Part shown: piece by piece, positions 11,410 to 24,138 of the stretch
Position numbering within the stretch: position 1 is the first letter of the stretch
Layout: every line of letters starts with the position of its first letter
Source of the DNA: Reclinomonas americana ATCC 50394
Lineage: Eukaryota; Jakobida; Jakobea; Jakobida
Direction of reading: 5' to 3'
Length of the DNA: 29,576 nt
Assembly (NCBI GenBank): GCA_048213135.1
Contig: PS015097.1
Location: 246,246 to 275,821 of the forward strand
Notes under the pieces: generated by a model
What the model saw: only the letters and a program-made list of their open reading frames with translations
Database searches by the model: none
What the model was told of the DNA's origin: nothing
Made by a program: the position numbers and the translations under genes

Positions 11410-14400
11410 TTACGCCCAAATGTCGCGCTGGTAGTGGCCGGTGGTGGTGAGAGTTATCAGGTACTGACTGGCCTCGTCGCGGTCCATGTTGGCATGGTCG
11501 ATGAGCATGCTGACGAGGATGCGATGCACGTCCTTGACCATCGAGTTGGCATCACTGCGTGGCGAAGAGTGAGACGCGTGTGCGTGCGCGGTCGTAGAGC
11601 AACAGGAAGAAATCACACATCGACGCACCCGCACACATAGACAGTGGCGTTTTGCTTGGTGAGCATGTTGACCAGCACTTCGCCGTCCTCGCGCATCAGA
11701 TCCTGCACGTAGGCGCCGCCGTACCACATGCCGTCGACAGGTTCGCGCGAGAAGGCCGCGCGCAGTTCGGTCAACACGCCTTCGGTCTTGTACGTTGCCA
11801 AGTCGTCGCGGTAGATAAAGTCCAAGTCGCGACGGCGGCAGCCAAAGTACAGCCACGAGGGGCCGAAAGAGCGCACGGCACCCGAGCTCTTGAGAGCCAG
11901 CCGGTGCTCGAGGAATCCACGGAAGGGCGCCACACCGGTGCCGGGGCCCACCATGATGATGGGTGCCAGCGGGTCTTTTGGCAGGCGGAATTCAACAGTG
12001 GCGCGTCGGAACACGGGCAGCTGCATCTGCACCGATTGATCGCAGAGAGAGAGAGAGAGAGAGAGTGAGTGAGTGAGAGAGTGGGAGAGTGAGTGGGAGA
12101 GAGTGAGAGACAACTGAGTGCGGACAGAGACGGGTGAACAGATTGTGACAGTACATGCATATATGTGTATGTGTGAGTGCGTGTGTGTGTGTGTGTACAC
12201 AAACCACAGGCGCAGCGCGATTCGCATCGGCAGCATCAATGAGACTGTCGGCGATACCGCCCAACCAAGAGGTGCAAAGACCGACACGCTGGCGGCGACG
12301 CGGCAACTCGGTCTCGTACTGCACGGCGGAGAAGCAGAGGTGCACCATTCCCGGGGAGCGCAGCAGGCTCGACGCCACCGAGTAGTAGCGCGGCTGTTGC
12401 AGAGGTACCACCTCCAAGAGATGTTCAAGTGGCGGGAAGCATGTCGGCACCTCCTCCAGCACCTCCAGCAGCGTCGATTGTCCACATCGCACATGCTGTC
12501 GATACTCGCGCTCTCCCTGCGGCGAGCACCAGTGCAGCAGGCGCTGCCGATCATTGCTCGACGCGCAATACTCTGCCATCACGCGCAGCAGCGAACGCGT
12601 GACCGTGCGTAGATCATAGATGTGCGTAAACAGATCCTCCACACACCAGGGCGTGGTCAAGTGCTGCAAGACAGCACACCGACTCAGCGCTCCGTTGCTG
12701 CCGACGCGATGCAGTGGGCCTGGGCGACCGTGATTACCCGCGGTGGCGGCGGCAGTGGCAGCTGCCGCAGCAGCTGCAGTGGTGGTCACGGACTCGAGCA
12801 CCGGCAGCGCATCGTAGGAGACGGTAGAGACAAGCAGAGGTCCCGTCGAATACGGAAACGGAGATTCGTCGGCACCCGGCGACGGTGACGGAGTCCACGA
12901 TGGAGCATAACACAAGCCGCCGCCACCGCCACTGCCACTACTACTGCCGCCAAAGCCGGCAGTTCCGTCACCACTGCCGCAGCCGCCCTCAGCAGCACAC
13001 TCATCCACATCGTCCACACACTCACCACCGTCGTCGAGCGGAACCACCGACACCACATCCTGCGGCTCGTAATGCAAGCGCCGCAACACAGCCAACACCT
13101 CACTGCGCGGATTGGGACACAAGACGCCAATCGCATCACCCGGCTCGTATTGCACACCGGCCTTGGCCACCGACAGCTCCATGTGGATCACACGACGGTC
13201 GCCCTTGACGAGAACCTTTGCCGACTGCACATCGGCCAGTGCCGGCGCCTCTGCACTGTAGTCCTCCCCTTCGTGTCGGCGAATGGCCGCGAGACGCTCC
13301 TCCCACGTCGGCAAGTCACTCGGCTGAATGAGTTCGTGCCGCACCAGACGATGCCGACACGGACGCAGGCGCATCCACACTCCCGCCGAAGTGACTGTGG
13401 CCAGCGAGGTGGCCGCCGTGGTCGGCGCCTTGCCTCCGGTGAAACTGGCGGGCGACGGCGGCAAGCGTGGCGGATCGGCTAGCACCACATCGATGACGGC
13501 GGGGTTGCGTGTCGTCTCACGTAGTGGTGAGGGACCACCGGGGGTGACCGCTGGTGAGCTCTTCAACGCTGGCGACACCTGCGGCGATATTTGTGGCGAC
13601 GATTGGGCAGAGTTGCGAGCGCGACGAGCCAGCGATTTCCACACGGCACGAGACCACGGCTCGACCACCAGCTCCAAGCTAACAACAAATCACACAGGGT
13701 GAGGGTGACTGCGGCCGGGGCGAGGAGGGGAAGAGAGAGTGTGCGACGCACCCCACAGCGTCGTCGGCAAGACCGATTTCATGAAACTGGTGAGCGCCGA
13801 GCTCCAGGAAACGCTTGTTGAAGTTCCGACCGGCGGCACAAAAGTTGGTGTAATTTGAGTCGCCAAGAGCTGCAATTCGTTCACCGCCACCACCACCATC
13901 ATCATCATCAGCGAACAAGAATAGAAGGCAAACCCCCCCATTCTCTCTGGAGACGCACCCAGCACCGAGTAGCTGCAGTTCTCCAGATAGTTGGGCGGCA
14001 GTGCACGCGAGCGGAGCTTGCGCATAAACTGCAAGGCGTTGTCAGGCGGATCGCCATCGCCAGTCGTCGACACCACCATGACGACAAACTGTTCGCGCTG
14101 GAGTGCCTCCTGTCGGGGAGGTGCATGGGGAAGTGTGTGCGTGTGAGCCACCAGAGGATTGACTGATGCAGAGTATCAGTCACACGCCAAGAGAGAAGGA
14201 GCAATCACGCGCTGTGACTACGGATGACGACCACAGACAACAGAGAGTCCAGTGGGAAAAAAGAGAGCACACGTGCGCGCGTGTGTGCGTGTGTGACAGA
14301 GAGAGGAGCACGGGAGGAGCATGTCGCGCACACTCTCTCTCTCAATGAAGCACGCCAATCGGCACAAGAGAAGACGGAGTGGGAGAGAGGGAGGAGAGAA

Positions 14401-14561
14401 GAGCATGCGTGTGTGCATCCGAGCAACGCAACAAGCGCGCAATCATTCATGCATTGCAGCTCGGGCTCGTGACCGCTCTCTGTGGCCAGCAGGCACACTT
14501 GTCGGGCAATCTCCTCGGCGTTGCCTGTCTGCGAGCCGAAGAGAACCAGCACGCGAACCAT
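11410..14561 (-). CDS. MTRR: Methionine synthase reductase (diflavin, FMN/FAD/NADPH)
   Basis: This enzyme regenerates methylcob(III)alamin on B12-dependent methionine synthase, passing electrons from NADPH through FAD and FMN. Exons read downward: 14561-14433, 14109-13959, 13869-13752, 13678-12199, 12026-11629, 11554-11410. Sum 2421 nt, 806 residues, about 100 longer than human MTRR. FMN domain: FGSQTGNAEE, VVSTTGDGDPPDN, ALGDSNYTNF. GLADDAVGLELVVEPW matches MTRR better than NDOR1 or cytochrome P450 reductase. FAD domain: YEPGDAIGVLCPNP, RYYSVASSL, GLCTSWL. NADPH domain: IIMVGPGTGVAPFRGF, LYFGCRRRDLDFIY, YVCGDANSMVKDVH, ending QRDIWA with the penultimate Trp that stacks on FAD. The extra length is a Ser/Pro linker after the FMN domain and an acidic, Gly- and Ala-rich insert in the connecting domain (about 12730-13040). 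The donor of intron 4 (12198 or 3-9 bp earlier) is ambiguous. Confidence 0.94.
12034..12198. repeat. Microsatellites inside MTRR intron 4
   Basis: A GA/GAGT-rich run at about 12047-12110 and a GT run at about 12170-12198 fill most of MTRR intron 4. On the sense strand the CT-rich part forms the polypyrimidine tract before the acceptor at 12027. The translated runs in this region are repeat artefacts, not protein. Confidence 0.85.
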
Positions 14562-14646
14562 TGCTCTCAACAAACACACACACAACAAGCTAAGCAACGA
14601 AAAGCTAGTCTGTCCTGTGTGCGTCCTCAATAGTCACTTTGCAAAC
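14562..14646. promoter_or_regulatory. 85-bp bidirectional promoter of MTRR and the NCBP3-like gene
   Basis: Start codons at 14561 (-) and 14647 (+) face away from each other across 85 bp rich in CA and AAGC. Both core promoters and both 5' UTRs must fit here or overlap the neighbouring 5' exons. No TATA box is seen. Confidence 0.5.
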
Positions 14647-17639
<2,993 letters not shown>

Positions 17640-17734
17640 ACCATGCACGGAATGGACCAGCCCTCACGGAGGAGAGCTCACACAATTTAAACGAAGGGTG
17701 CCAACCAGTATTTATTCACGGCGTCATCATCGCT

Positions 17735-17771
17735 CTACTCGTCCTCGTCGTCATCCTCCTCGTCATCGCTA

Positions 17772-17812
<41 letters not shown>

Positions 17813-18508
17813 TTTCGCGATGGATCCACCGCAGTGCGGACATTCCCTCTCCCCGTCTTCATCCTCTTCGCAGCAATCCTCGCACACTGCACGCTTGCAG
17901 TCTTTGCACTTGCCAGCCAGATTGTCGTCTACGCAGACCACACAGTAGCGCTCGGAGCATCCGCTGCACTTTTGCAAACTCCGCACACATCTGGCGCAGT
18001 ACAGCCCCTTGCAGCGGTCACACGCGGTCCAAAGCTGCTTGCCGTGCTGCACGCAGCGCATGTCGTTGCACCGCCTGCACGATTCCATTTTTCCATATGC
18101 GACGTCCAGCTCCGCCACAAACTCGAACCGATCCTCGTCCGACGGACACTCCTCCATGCACTGGCGGCAGACGCGTTGGTAGCGGCACGGTTTTTCTCCG
18201 TTGGACCCCGCACCGACACACCAACCCGGCTCGCCATCCACCATGTCACCCAGCGTCTTGCTCTTTTTCTTGCCGCACTCGACGCACTTGATGGGCGACG
18301 GAATCGAGCTCGTCTCCCACAGGCGACAAAAGGCGGTGGAGACGCGCCAGAGGCTGCCGGCGCTCACGGACATGCCGAGGTATGGCATGAGGGTGTGGCG
18401 CACGACATCGGGCGGAAGGCGTGCGAACAGATCGCCACCCTCGCGGCGGGCGGCAGCCGCGGTGGTGGTGGTGGTTGATGAAGAGGAGGAGGTGCGGCGG
18501 CGTTTCAT
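17735..18508 (-). CDS. F-box-like, Cys-rich protein, paralogue 1 (poly-Asp tail)
   Basis: This intronless frame encodes 257 residues from ATG at 18508-18506. A Ser/Thr/Ala-rich start is followed by an F-box-like segment at about 30-65: DLFARLPPDVVRHTLMPYLG, then LWRVSTAFCRLWE. The rest carries many CxxC pairs, for example CVECGKKK, CRRCNDMRCVQHGKQLW, CDRCKGLYCARC, CSGCSERYCVVC, CKDCKRAVC and CPHCGGS, suggesting several zinc-binding treble-clef or B-box-like units. It ends in about 20 acidic residues encoded by GAY repeats. F-box proteins are substrate receptors of SCF ubiquitin ligases; that role is inferred from a short motif. The stop lies 95 bp from the convergent NCBP3-like stop. Confidence 0.75.
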
Positions 18509-18959
18509 GAGGGCGAACAGAAATGAGAGGCGCTCAATGCAAATCTGCGAGGACGCGAAGGTGGATTGAGGGCGGAGGGCTTGCTTCCGGGAGACAGTAG
18601 TATGTGCGCTGAGCTCCACTGCGGGTCACGGAAACATGCGTACTTTATTTCATTTCAAATTGTATGCAGAGGGCCTGATCGACGTCGATGGCGGTGATGG
18701 GGAGAAACGGGAATGGTGGCCGGCGGTTGGCGCTGATGGTGCAGATGACGAGTGTTGGCCTCCGATTGAAAGGCAAACTTGGTGAAGACGCCTGCAGTCC
18801 AGCTTCTGTTAGACGACGACGACGGTGGAGAAAGTGAAAGGTGAATTCGAATGAACGAGGCGTCGTACCTTGTCGCAGCTCTGCAAATCTAGAGTCATTC
18901 CACAAGCAATTCCTCTGGCTGCTGTTGTTGACGTCCGCTGGTACCTCCCGTTACGCAAG
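18509..18959. other. Intergenic flank with duplicated blocks
   Basis: This 451-bp interval holds the promoter of paralogue 1 and the 3' flank of paralogue 2. The block 18853-18878 recurs identically (26 bp) at 20081-20106, behind paralogue 3. The block 18759-18776 recurs identically (18 bp) at 20990-21007, at the pseudogene. The flanks were therefore copied with the genes. No separate gene is supported. Confidence 0.6.
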
Positions 18960-19655
18960 TCACGTTGGTCCTCTCCTACATCTCCTTTTGCAAACCGAAC
19001 AAACTTCCCCGCGCATGCGACCGATGCAGCCCACGCACATTTCTCGCTTGCACTCTGAACACTTGCCGACAAGGTACTTTGCAGCGCATCGACCACAGTG
19101 TATCCTGCAACAGTTGGCGCACTCCAGCATCAATGGCAAACAGTGGCTGTAGCAGACTCGACGGCTGCACTTCTCGCACTTCCACCAGTCACTGCGCAAG
19201 CCCCAGTGTTCGGTACATCTGATGCGCTTGCACCCTGGGCACTCCTTGTACAGCAGATCCTCGTCTATCAAGTCATAGATATCGACATCAGACTCCTCGA
19301 GATCCTCCGACATGCACACAGCGCACTGGCGGCACAAGCGGAGGTAGCGGCACGAGCGTTCTCCGCGTTCCACATCACCCGGACATCCAGCCGATGCGCC
19401 CTCCACCATGTCGGCCAGCGTCTTGCCCTCTTTCTCATGGCATGCAGCGCACGGAATGGGCGAGGGCATTGAACTCAATGTCGATTCCCACAGGCGACAA
19501 AAGGCGGTGGAGACGCGCCAGAGACCGCGTGTGCCCACGTCGATGCCGAGGAATGGCATGAGTGTGTGGCGGAGGACGTCGGCGGGGAGGCGTGAGAGTA
19601 GGTCGCGAGCGGGAGGGGCGGCTGTGGTGGTGGTTGACTGGGAAGAGTCACCCAT
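18960..19655 (-). CDS. F-box-like, Cys-rich protein, paralogue 2
   Basis: 231 residues from ATG at 19655, no intron needed. MGDSSQSTTTTAAPP is shared with paralogue 3. The F-box-like part is DLLSRLPADVLRHTLMPFLG followed by TRGLWRVSTAFCRLWE. Then come CAACHEKEGKTLADMVEGA, RSCRYLRLCRQC and a Cys-rich half with CPGCKRIRCTEHW, CEKCSRRVC, CANCCRIHCGRC, CSECKREMC and CSVCKRRC. The acidic tail of paralogue 1 is missing. Zinc binding and an SCF adaptor role are inferred. The N-terminal third is close to identical to paralogue 3 while the Cys-rich half has diverged. Confidence 0.75.
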   Translation of the reverse strand: MGDSSQSTTTTAAPPARDLLSRLPADVLRHTLMPFLGIDVGTRGLWRVSTAFCRLWESTLSSMPSPIPCAACHEKEGKTLADMVEGASAGCPGDVERGERSCRYLRLCRQCAVCMSEDLEESDVDIYDLIDEDLLYKECPGCKRIRCTEHWGLRSDWWKCEKCSRRVCYSHCLPLMLECANCCRIHCGRCAAKYLVGKCSECKREMCVGCIGRMRGEVCSVCKRRCRRGPT

Positions 19656-20138
19656 GATGGCAGTGATGATGACGATGATGCGTATAGTGTGTGTCCGTCT
19701 CTGTCCCTGTCACACACACTCCCTCTCACCGCTCTCTGTGCGTGCGTGAGTGTGTGTGACAGTCAGCTGATCGAGTGGATCAGCGAACTGTGCATGCTTG
19801 TAGGTGAATAGTGGTATTGGTGCTGACTGCGTGGATCACGCTACCATGTGTGCAGCGTCGCCGCTCGCTTACTTCAGTGTCTTGGTCATCAAGACAGCTG
19901 TTTTGCTATTTATTTCAAACTGCATGATCGATGCATATGTGACCAGCGACAGGGACAGCGCAGCGCTCGGCTGGCAGACGACGGGTGCTGCCTTCCGCCC
20001 GAAATGCACACTGGGTGAAGCCGCCTGTATTCCTGCTCCTGTTAGATGACGACGATCGATGGTGGAGATGGAGAAAAGGCGAACGAGGCGTCGTACCTTG
20101 TCGCAGGCCTTTATTCCTCGTCCTCCTCCTCCCGCATA
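19656..20138. other. Intergenic flank of F-box paralogues 2 and 3
   Basis: 483 bp. It contains GT/CT repeats upstream of paralogue 2. Positions 19881-19901 (21 bp) are identical to 28643-28663 in the repeat family near the window end. The 20081-20106 block is shared with the flank of paralogue 2. It should hold the promoter of paralogue 2 and the 3' UTR of paralogue 3. No gene is seen. Confidence 0.55.
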
Positions 20139-20777
20139 TCACCATCGACCCGGTCGATGTCGTCGTGAGTTCTCGGCAGCGCAGTATGCACACGTTTGTG
20201 TGTCGTCCAGCCCGCATCTTTCACATGCGGCGCAAAACAAACGTTCGCATCCTTCGCAGTCCGTCATCCGACCATAACACTCGCTTGTGCAGAATTCCTT
20301 CTCGCAGCACTGGCACTCGATCCACCCCCCCTCCTCCTCATCCCCCCAGTGTTCGTCGCATTTGACACGCTCGCACCCGGGGCATTGCTGGAGGTGATCT
20401 CCAGAAAGGAGCTCATACGCCAGCTCCTCCTCGTCGAACTCCGACTCGGCGCACTCGCGGCACACGCGCAGGTGGCGGCACGAGTGTTCTCCGCGTCTCG
20501 CATCACCCGGACATCCAGCCGATGCGCCCTCCACCATGTCGGCCAGTGTCTTGCCCTGTTTCTCGTGGCATGCAGCGCAGAGAATGGGCGACGGAATCGC
20601 GCTCGTCTCCCACAGGCGACAAAAGGCGGTGGAGACGCGCCAGAGACCGCGTGTGCCCACGTCGATGCCGAGGAATGGCATGAGTGTGTGGCGGAGGACG
20701 TCGACGGGGAGTCGTGAGAGCAGGTCGCGAGTGGGAGGGGCGGCGGTGGTGGTGGTTGACTGGGAAGAGTCGCCCAT
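20139..20777 (-). CDS. F-box-like, Cys-rich protein, paralogue 3
   Basis: 212 residues from ATG at 20777-20775, chosen because it aligns with the MGDSSQSTTTT start of paralogue 2; the frame is open further upstream but only through simple repeats. The F-box-like segment is DLLSRLPVDVLRHTLMPFLG plus LWRVSTAFCRLWE. The Cys-rich half shows CAACHEKQGKTLADMVEGA, CRHLRVCRECAES, CPGCERVKCDEHW, CQCCEKEFCTSEC, CEGCERLFCAAC and CAYCAAEN. It is slightly shorter than paralogue 2. Function as an SCF substrate receptor is inferred, as for its neighbours. Confidence 0.75.
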   Translation of the reverse strand: MGDSSQSTTTTAAPPTRDLLSRLPVDVLRHTLMPFLGIDVGTRGLWRVSTAFCRLWETSAIPSPILCAACHEKQGKTLADMVEGASAGCPGDARRGEHSCRHLRVCRECAESEFDEEELAYELLSGDHLQQCPGCERVKCDEHWGDEEEGGWIECQCCEKEFCTSECYGRMTDCEGCERLFCAACERCGLDDTQTCAYCAAENSRRHRPGRW

Positions 20778-20796
20778 GATGGCAGTGTGTGTGTCC

Positions 20797-20838
<42 letters not shown>

Positions 20839-20897
20839 CGAGTGTGTGTGGCGAGTGGACCAATTTTCCGATTGCACGGTGCAGCATTGTCGCGTGA

Positions 20898-20917
20898 TCG
20901 ACCATATATATCGATAT
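20898..20917 (-). promoter_or_regulatory. Possible TATA-type element upstream of F-box paralogue 3
   Basis: An AT-rich CATATATATCGATATGG stretch stands out from GC-rich surroundings about 125 bp upstream of the ATG of paralogue 3. A CT microsatellite lies between. Support is by composition only. Confidence 0.25.
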
Positions 20918-20989
20918 GGAGGGCCAGCGCGCGCGCCATCAGTCGGCAACTGTGCACGTGCAGATGACGGCGGGGAGTTGCAACGTCGC

Positions 20990-21410
20990 CCTCCGATTGA
21001 AAGGCAACCCCAGTTTTTATTCGCGACGTCCTCCTCGTCATCGATATCGTCGTCGTCGACGTCGTCGGGAGCTGCGTTTCACAATGGATCCACCGCACTG
21101 CGGACGTTCTACGCGCCTCCCCGTCTTCATCCTCTTCGCAGCATTCCGGATCCACGCACACTGCACGCTGCGCTTGCAGTCTTTGCATATATATGCATTT
21201 GTCGGCCAGATTCTTGTCTTCGCACTCACAGGCTTTGCATCATCGGCTTACAGGCAAGGCAGTATCTGTTGCCGCAGTCGTCACACTCGGTCCAGATCTG
21301 CTTGCTGTGCTTCACGCAGCGCTGATCGATATCGTCACACCGCAGACACGCCCATCAATACATCATGTACAGGAACTCCTCCGCTGCGATCATAACCCCA
21401 TTAGTTTCAC
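20990..21410 (-). pseudogene. Degraded fourth copy of the F-box/Cys-rich family (most like paralogue 1)
   Basis: Read downward, the remnant runs EEFLYMM, an in-frame TGA, then CDDIDQRCVKHSKQIW and CDDCGNRYCLACK, parallel to CRRCNDMRCVQHGKQLW and CDRCKGLYCARC of paralogue 1. A second stop follows at MMQSL. The segment corresponding to CSGCSERYCVVC is lost and the frame shifts. Homology resumes with ECCEEDEDGE and the GGSI end next to a residual GAC run. The F-box half is absent. Stops, a deletion and a frameshift make it non-coding. The 3' flank block 20990-21007 matches 18759-18776 beyond paralogue 1. Confidence 0.75.
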
Positions 21411-21847
21411 GCAAAAACGTGATATTCGACACACACACACACATGAAAGCACTGCGGTTACACAGTCGCTGCGCTGCGCCAACAGAGTGAACATGTGCAT
21501 GAGACTCTCCCTCTCCTGCGTTCTCCTCCAATCGTCCAAAAAGACAACTCATGAACAATTTGCATGCATTTATTGATGCACCCCTCCCCCCCCCCGCACC
21601 CGCACACACACGCACACACAGGATGGTTTTCACCACGCCGCTGCGTGTTGCTCTTTGTGCGCCGCGATAAAGCAGACAATTGCTTGTTTCGGCCATTGAC
21701 GCACAAGTCTTTGTGGACGCGCGACGTATCTGGCATGCACACGTTGTTCGCTGCGCTCACTGTCATCGCGCGCGCTCGATCATCACACACACACTGACTC
21801 GTTGGCTGCGCGCTCACCGCCACCTGACAATGCATTCAGCTCGATAA
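21411..21847. other. Intergenic sequence left of the transposon
   Basis: 437 bp with CA and poly-C runs (around 21585-21620) and no conserved frame. The last nine bases (21839-21847) are the left target-site duplication of the transposon. I see no gene. Confidence 0.5.
21839..21847 (+). repeat. Left target-site duplication
   Basis: GCTCGATAA lies immediately outside the left terminal inverted repeat and is repeated in direct orientation at 22854-22862. Confidence 0.85.
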
Positions 21848-22853
21848 AAAGGGAGGGGATGACACAATCAGTAACAAAAACTCACTGAATGGGTTTCTCA
21901 GGCTTCTTGTGAGAGAAGTCCAATCCATTTCTCACAAGATATTCATGCAAGTCTGCGCGCATCGTGTCAAAGAGTTGAAAAGCTCGTCCATAGAGCTATC
22001 GAATGAGCTGCGCAGCGACGCCAGCAACAAAGCGGAACTTTTGTGGTGCACAAAAGACTTGATTTTCTCGCACCCCCCGACGGCGCGCACACGAAGCCCC
22101 GACCTTCCCGTGCCACACTGCGCGCGTGGCTAGCACCATTCTGTAGCTGGATCGCTGGCGTAGTGCCAGAATTCAGAAAAACAACACGCGACCTGTTGCG
22201 TCGACGTCTGTGGTCGACGCCGCTGTTCGCGCCACGAAATCAGACTGCATTTCCGACGATTTTTGTTGCAAACATTTTTTTCGGGGCCTCCGAAGGGGAA
22301 CATGCAAGCGGGTATTCTCCACTCGATGTGCACTCACGCGGTGGTCAGCGGCGGTCGAAAAGTCGAGTGGGTTGGCCGAAAGATTTCAATCGGACACCGC
22401 TCCATCAGTGTGTCAAGGGCTGACATGAGGAAATCGGCTTGGGTGACGGTGTGACACAGCGTGCTCATCGATTGAGGCTCGCCGTTGCATTTTTCTGGAT
22501 TTTGGCATCAGGAGAGCCACTCAGCTACACAATGAGCCCCTCCGCGAAGAGCGTGCTGCGTGGGAAGTGCGGGGCTTCGTGTGCGCGCTGAGACGACCAT
22601 TTTGCCAGTCACGAAAAATCGGTGTGGCGCGAGACTTTCTCCTCAGGCACTCAAGCACGCAGCACGTTTCTCACGTCATCTTGAAGCCCTTGCAGCGGCG
22701 CATCGAATGGGCTGCAAAACGACACGCGAGGATGCGTGTGTGAGATGAGAGATGGCGGGAACCTGGTTCGCGCCGAAGTCTGCCATTAGTGTCCGTTTGT
22801 AGAAACCATGTTTTTGTTACTGATGTTTCATTGATGTGTCATCCCCTCCCTTT
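21848..22853. mobile_element. Non-autonomous DNA transposon with TIRs and 9-bp target-site duplication
   Basis: The left end reads AAAGGGAGGGGATGACACA (21848-21866) and the right end is its exact reverse complement (22835-22853). Inside, the similarity continues imperfectly: ATCAGTAACAAAAAC and GGTTTCT occur in both arms, separated by small indels, making arms of about 45-55 bp. GCTCGATAA flanks the element directly on both sides (21839-21847 and 22854-22862). The 1006-bp interior has only short frames with no recognisable transposase, so it would need a transposase from elsewhere. A 9-bp duplication fits Mutator-like elements best; other superfamilies with 8-9 bp duplications are possible. 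Confidence 0.85.
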
Positions 22854-22862
22854 GCTCGATAA
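22854..22862 (+). repeat. Right target-site duplication
   Basis: GCTCGATAA lies immediately outside the right terminal inverted repeat and is identical to 21839-21847. Confidence 0.85.
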
Positions 22863-23207
22863 GGAAAACGAGGAATTTGAACAACAACACCTCTTTCTTC
22901 TCCGGAGAGCACGCACTAGTACTATCGCCATAGGACTCCATCTGTTGAGACACGTCAGTTGCGTGCTCCATGTCATGAGAGTCGATGCACATGCATGCAT
23001 GCACAGTTCAGTCACCAGCATCTTTCTGTGCGCCCATCTCCATGATAGTCGTGTGCTCTCGTCTTCCCAGTGTTTGTGTATGATTGTGTGCCATTCATGT
23101 GTGCGAGTGCGCGTGTTCATCACTCTCCATTTTGTTTGCATTCTGCATCTTGCGCGCGCGTGTGTGTGTGTGTGTGGTCTAACGGGCCACTTTCCCGCCA
23201 CAGAGAC
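22863..23207. promoter_or_regulatory. 5' flank of the secreted mosaic protein gene
   Basis: 345 bp between the transposon and the proposed start codon at 23208. It has a GT run at about 23158-23177 and no conserved coding frame. It should contain the promoter and 5' UTR, so the transposon sits about 350 bp upstream of this gene. Confidence 0.4.
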
Positions 23208-24048
23208 ATGTCCCACCACGCCATTGCCGCTCATGATCAGCGCGTTCGCGAGGTACGTTCTGTCTCGCTGCGGTATCTGTGTGCATCATGCATCATGCGA
23301 ACGCGCTGCGCGTTGCGCATGCGCGCGTGTTGTGGTATCAAATCTGATTCATGGTTTTATATTCTTTCCTCACTAACCTGCAGGTGCGCGCTCGTCGCTC
23401 TCTGTCCGCGCATGCCTCGGTGGCTATCGTGTTCTGCGTGGTTGCCTGCAGTTGCGCATTCTCTCTCTCTCTCTCTCTCTCTATACTTGTCCGCCTCACC
23501 CCCGCATAAATTTCCACCACCACTGCAGTCGCTGCCATTGCCGCGGCGGCTTCGTCACCAGTGGAGGTGCACGATCGCAGCACCTCGTTCTCCACTCTTG
23601 GTCAGTAGCACGGCCTCTGCTGACTGATCATGAGTGACGCCCAATGCTAACTTTCTCTTTTCTTCACTTGTCCTCATCATTAGGCGCGAATCCGCCGACT
23701 GCACCAACCATCTACCCCGGCACGTTCAAGGTCGGCTCGGTGGCCGGCACTGTCGTCGGCACCATCACGGCGACCGACGCCGACGGCGATGCGCTCACGT
23801 ACACACTGAGTGGCACCAACGCCGCCTCGTTCTCTGTCAGCGGCGGCAACAAGTTGGTGGTGGCCACTGGCGTCACGCTCTCGTCAGGCAACAAGGTCAT
23901 CACGGTGACTGCGACGGACACCAGCGCGAACGCCACCTCTGCCACCATTACGCTCACTGAAGGTGAACTCATCGTGTTGTGACCGAGTGTGTACGCATGC
24001 AAGGCATGCACGTATGTCTTCTCTCTCTTCTCTCTCTCTCCCCTCTCT

Positions 24049-24138
<90 letters not shown>

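Noticed and set aside
12118-13702. Several + strand frames opposite MTRR exon 4
   Set aside because: They are antisense shadows; the - strand frame carries the complete set of diflavin reductase motifs.
14559-14561. Identity of the diflavin protein as NDOR1/Tah18 or cytochrome P450 reductase
   Set aside because: The segments ADDAVGLELVVEPW, YVCGDANSMVKDVH and the DIWA end fit methionine synthase reductase better, and there is no N-terminal membrane anchor as in P450 reductase.
22043-22423. 126-codon frame inside the transposon as a transposase
   Set aside because: No DDE-type motifs or recognisable similarity; short and compositionally random.
22789-23627. + strand frames of 185-195 codons upstream of the mosaic gene
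   Set aside because: They consist largely of GT- and CT-repeat translations and cross the proposed first exons in other frames.
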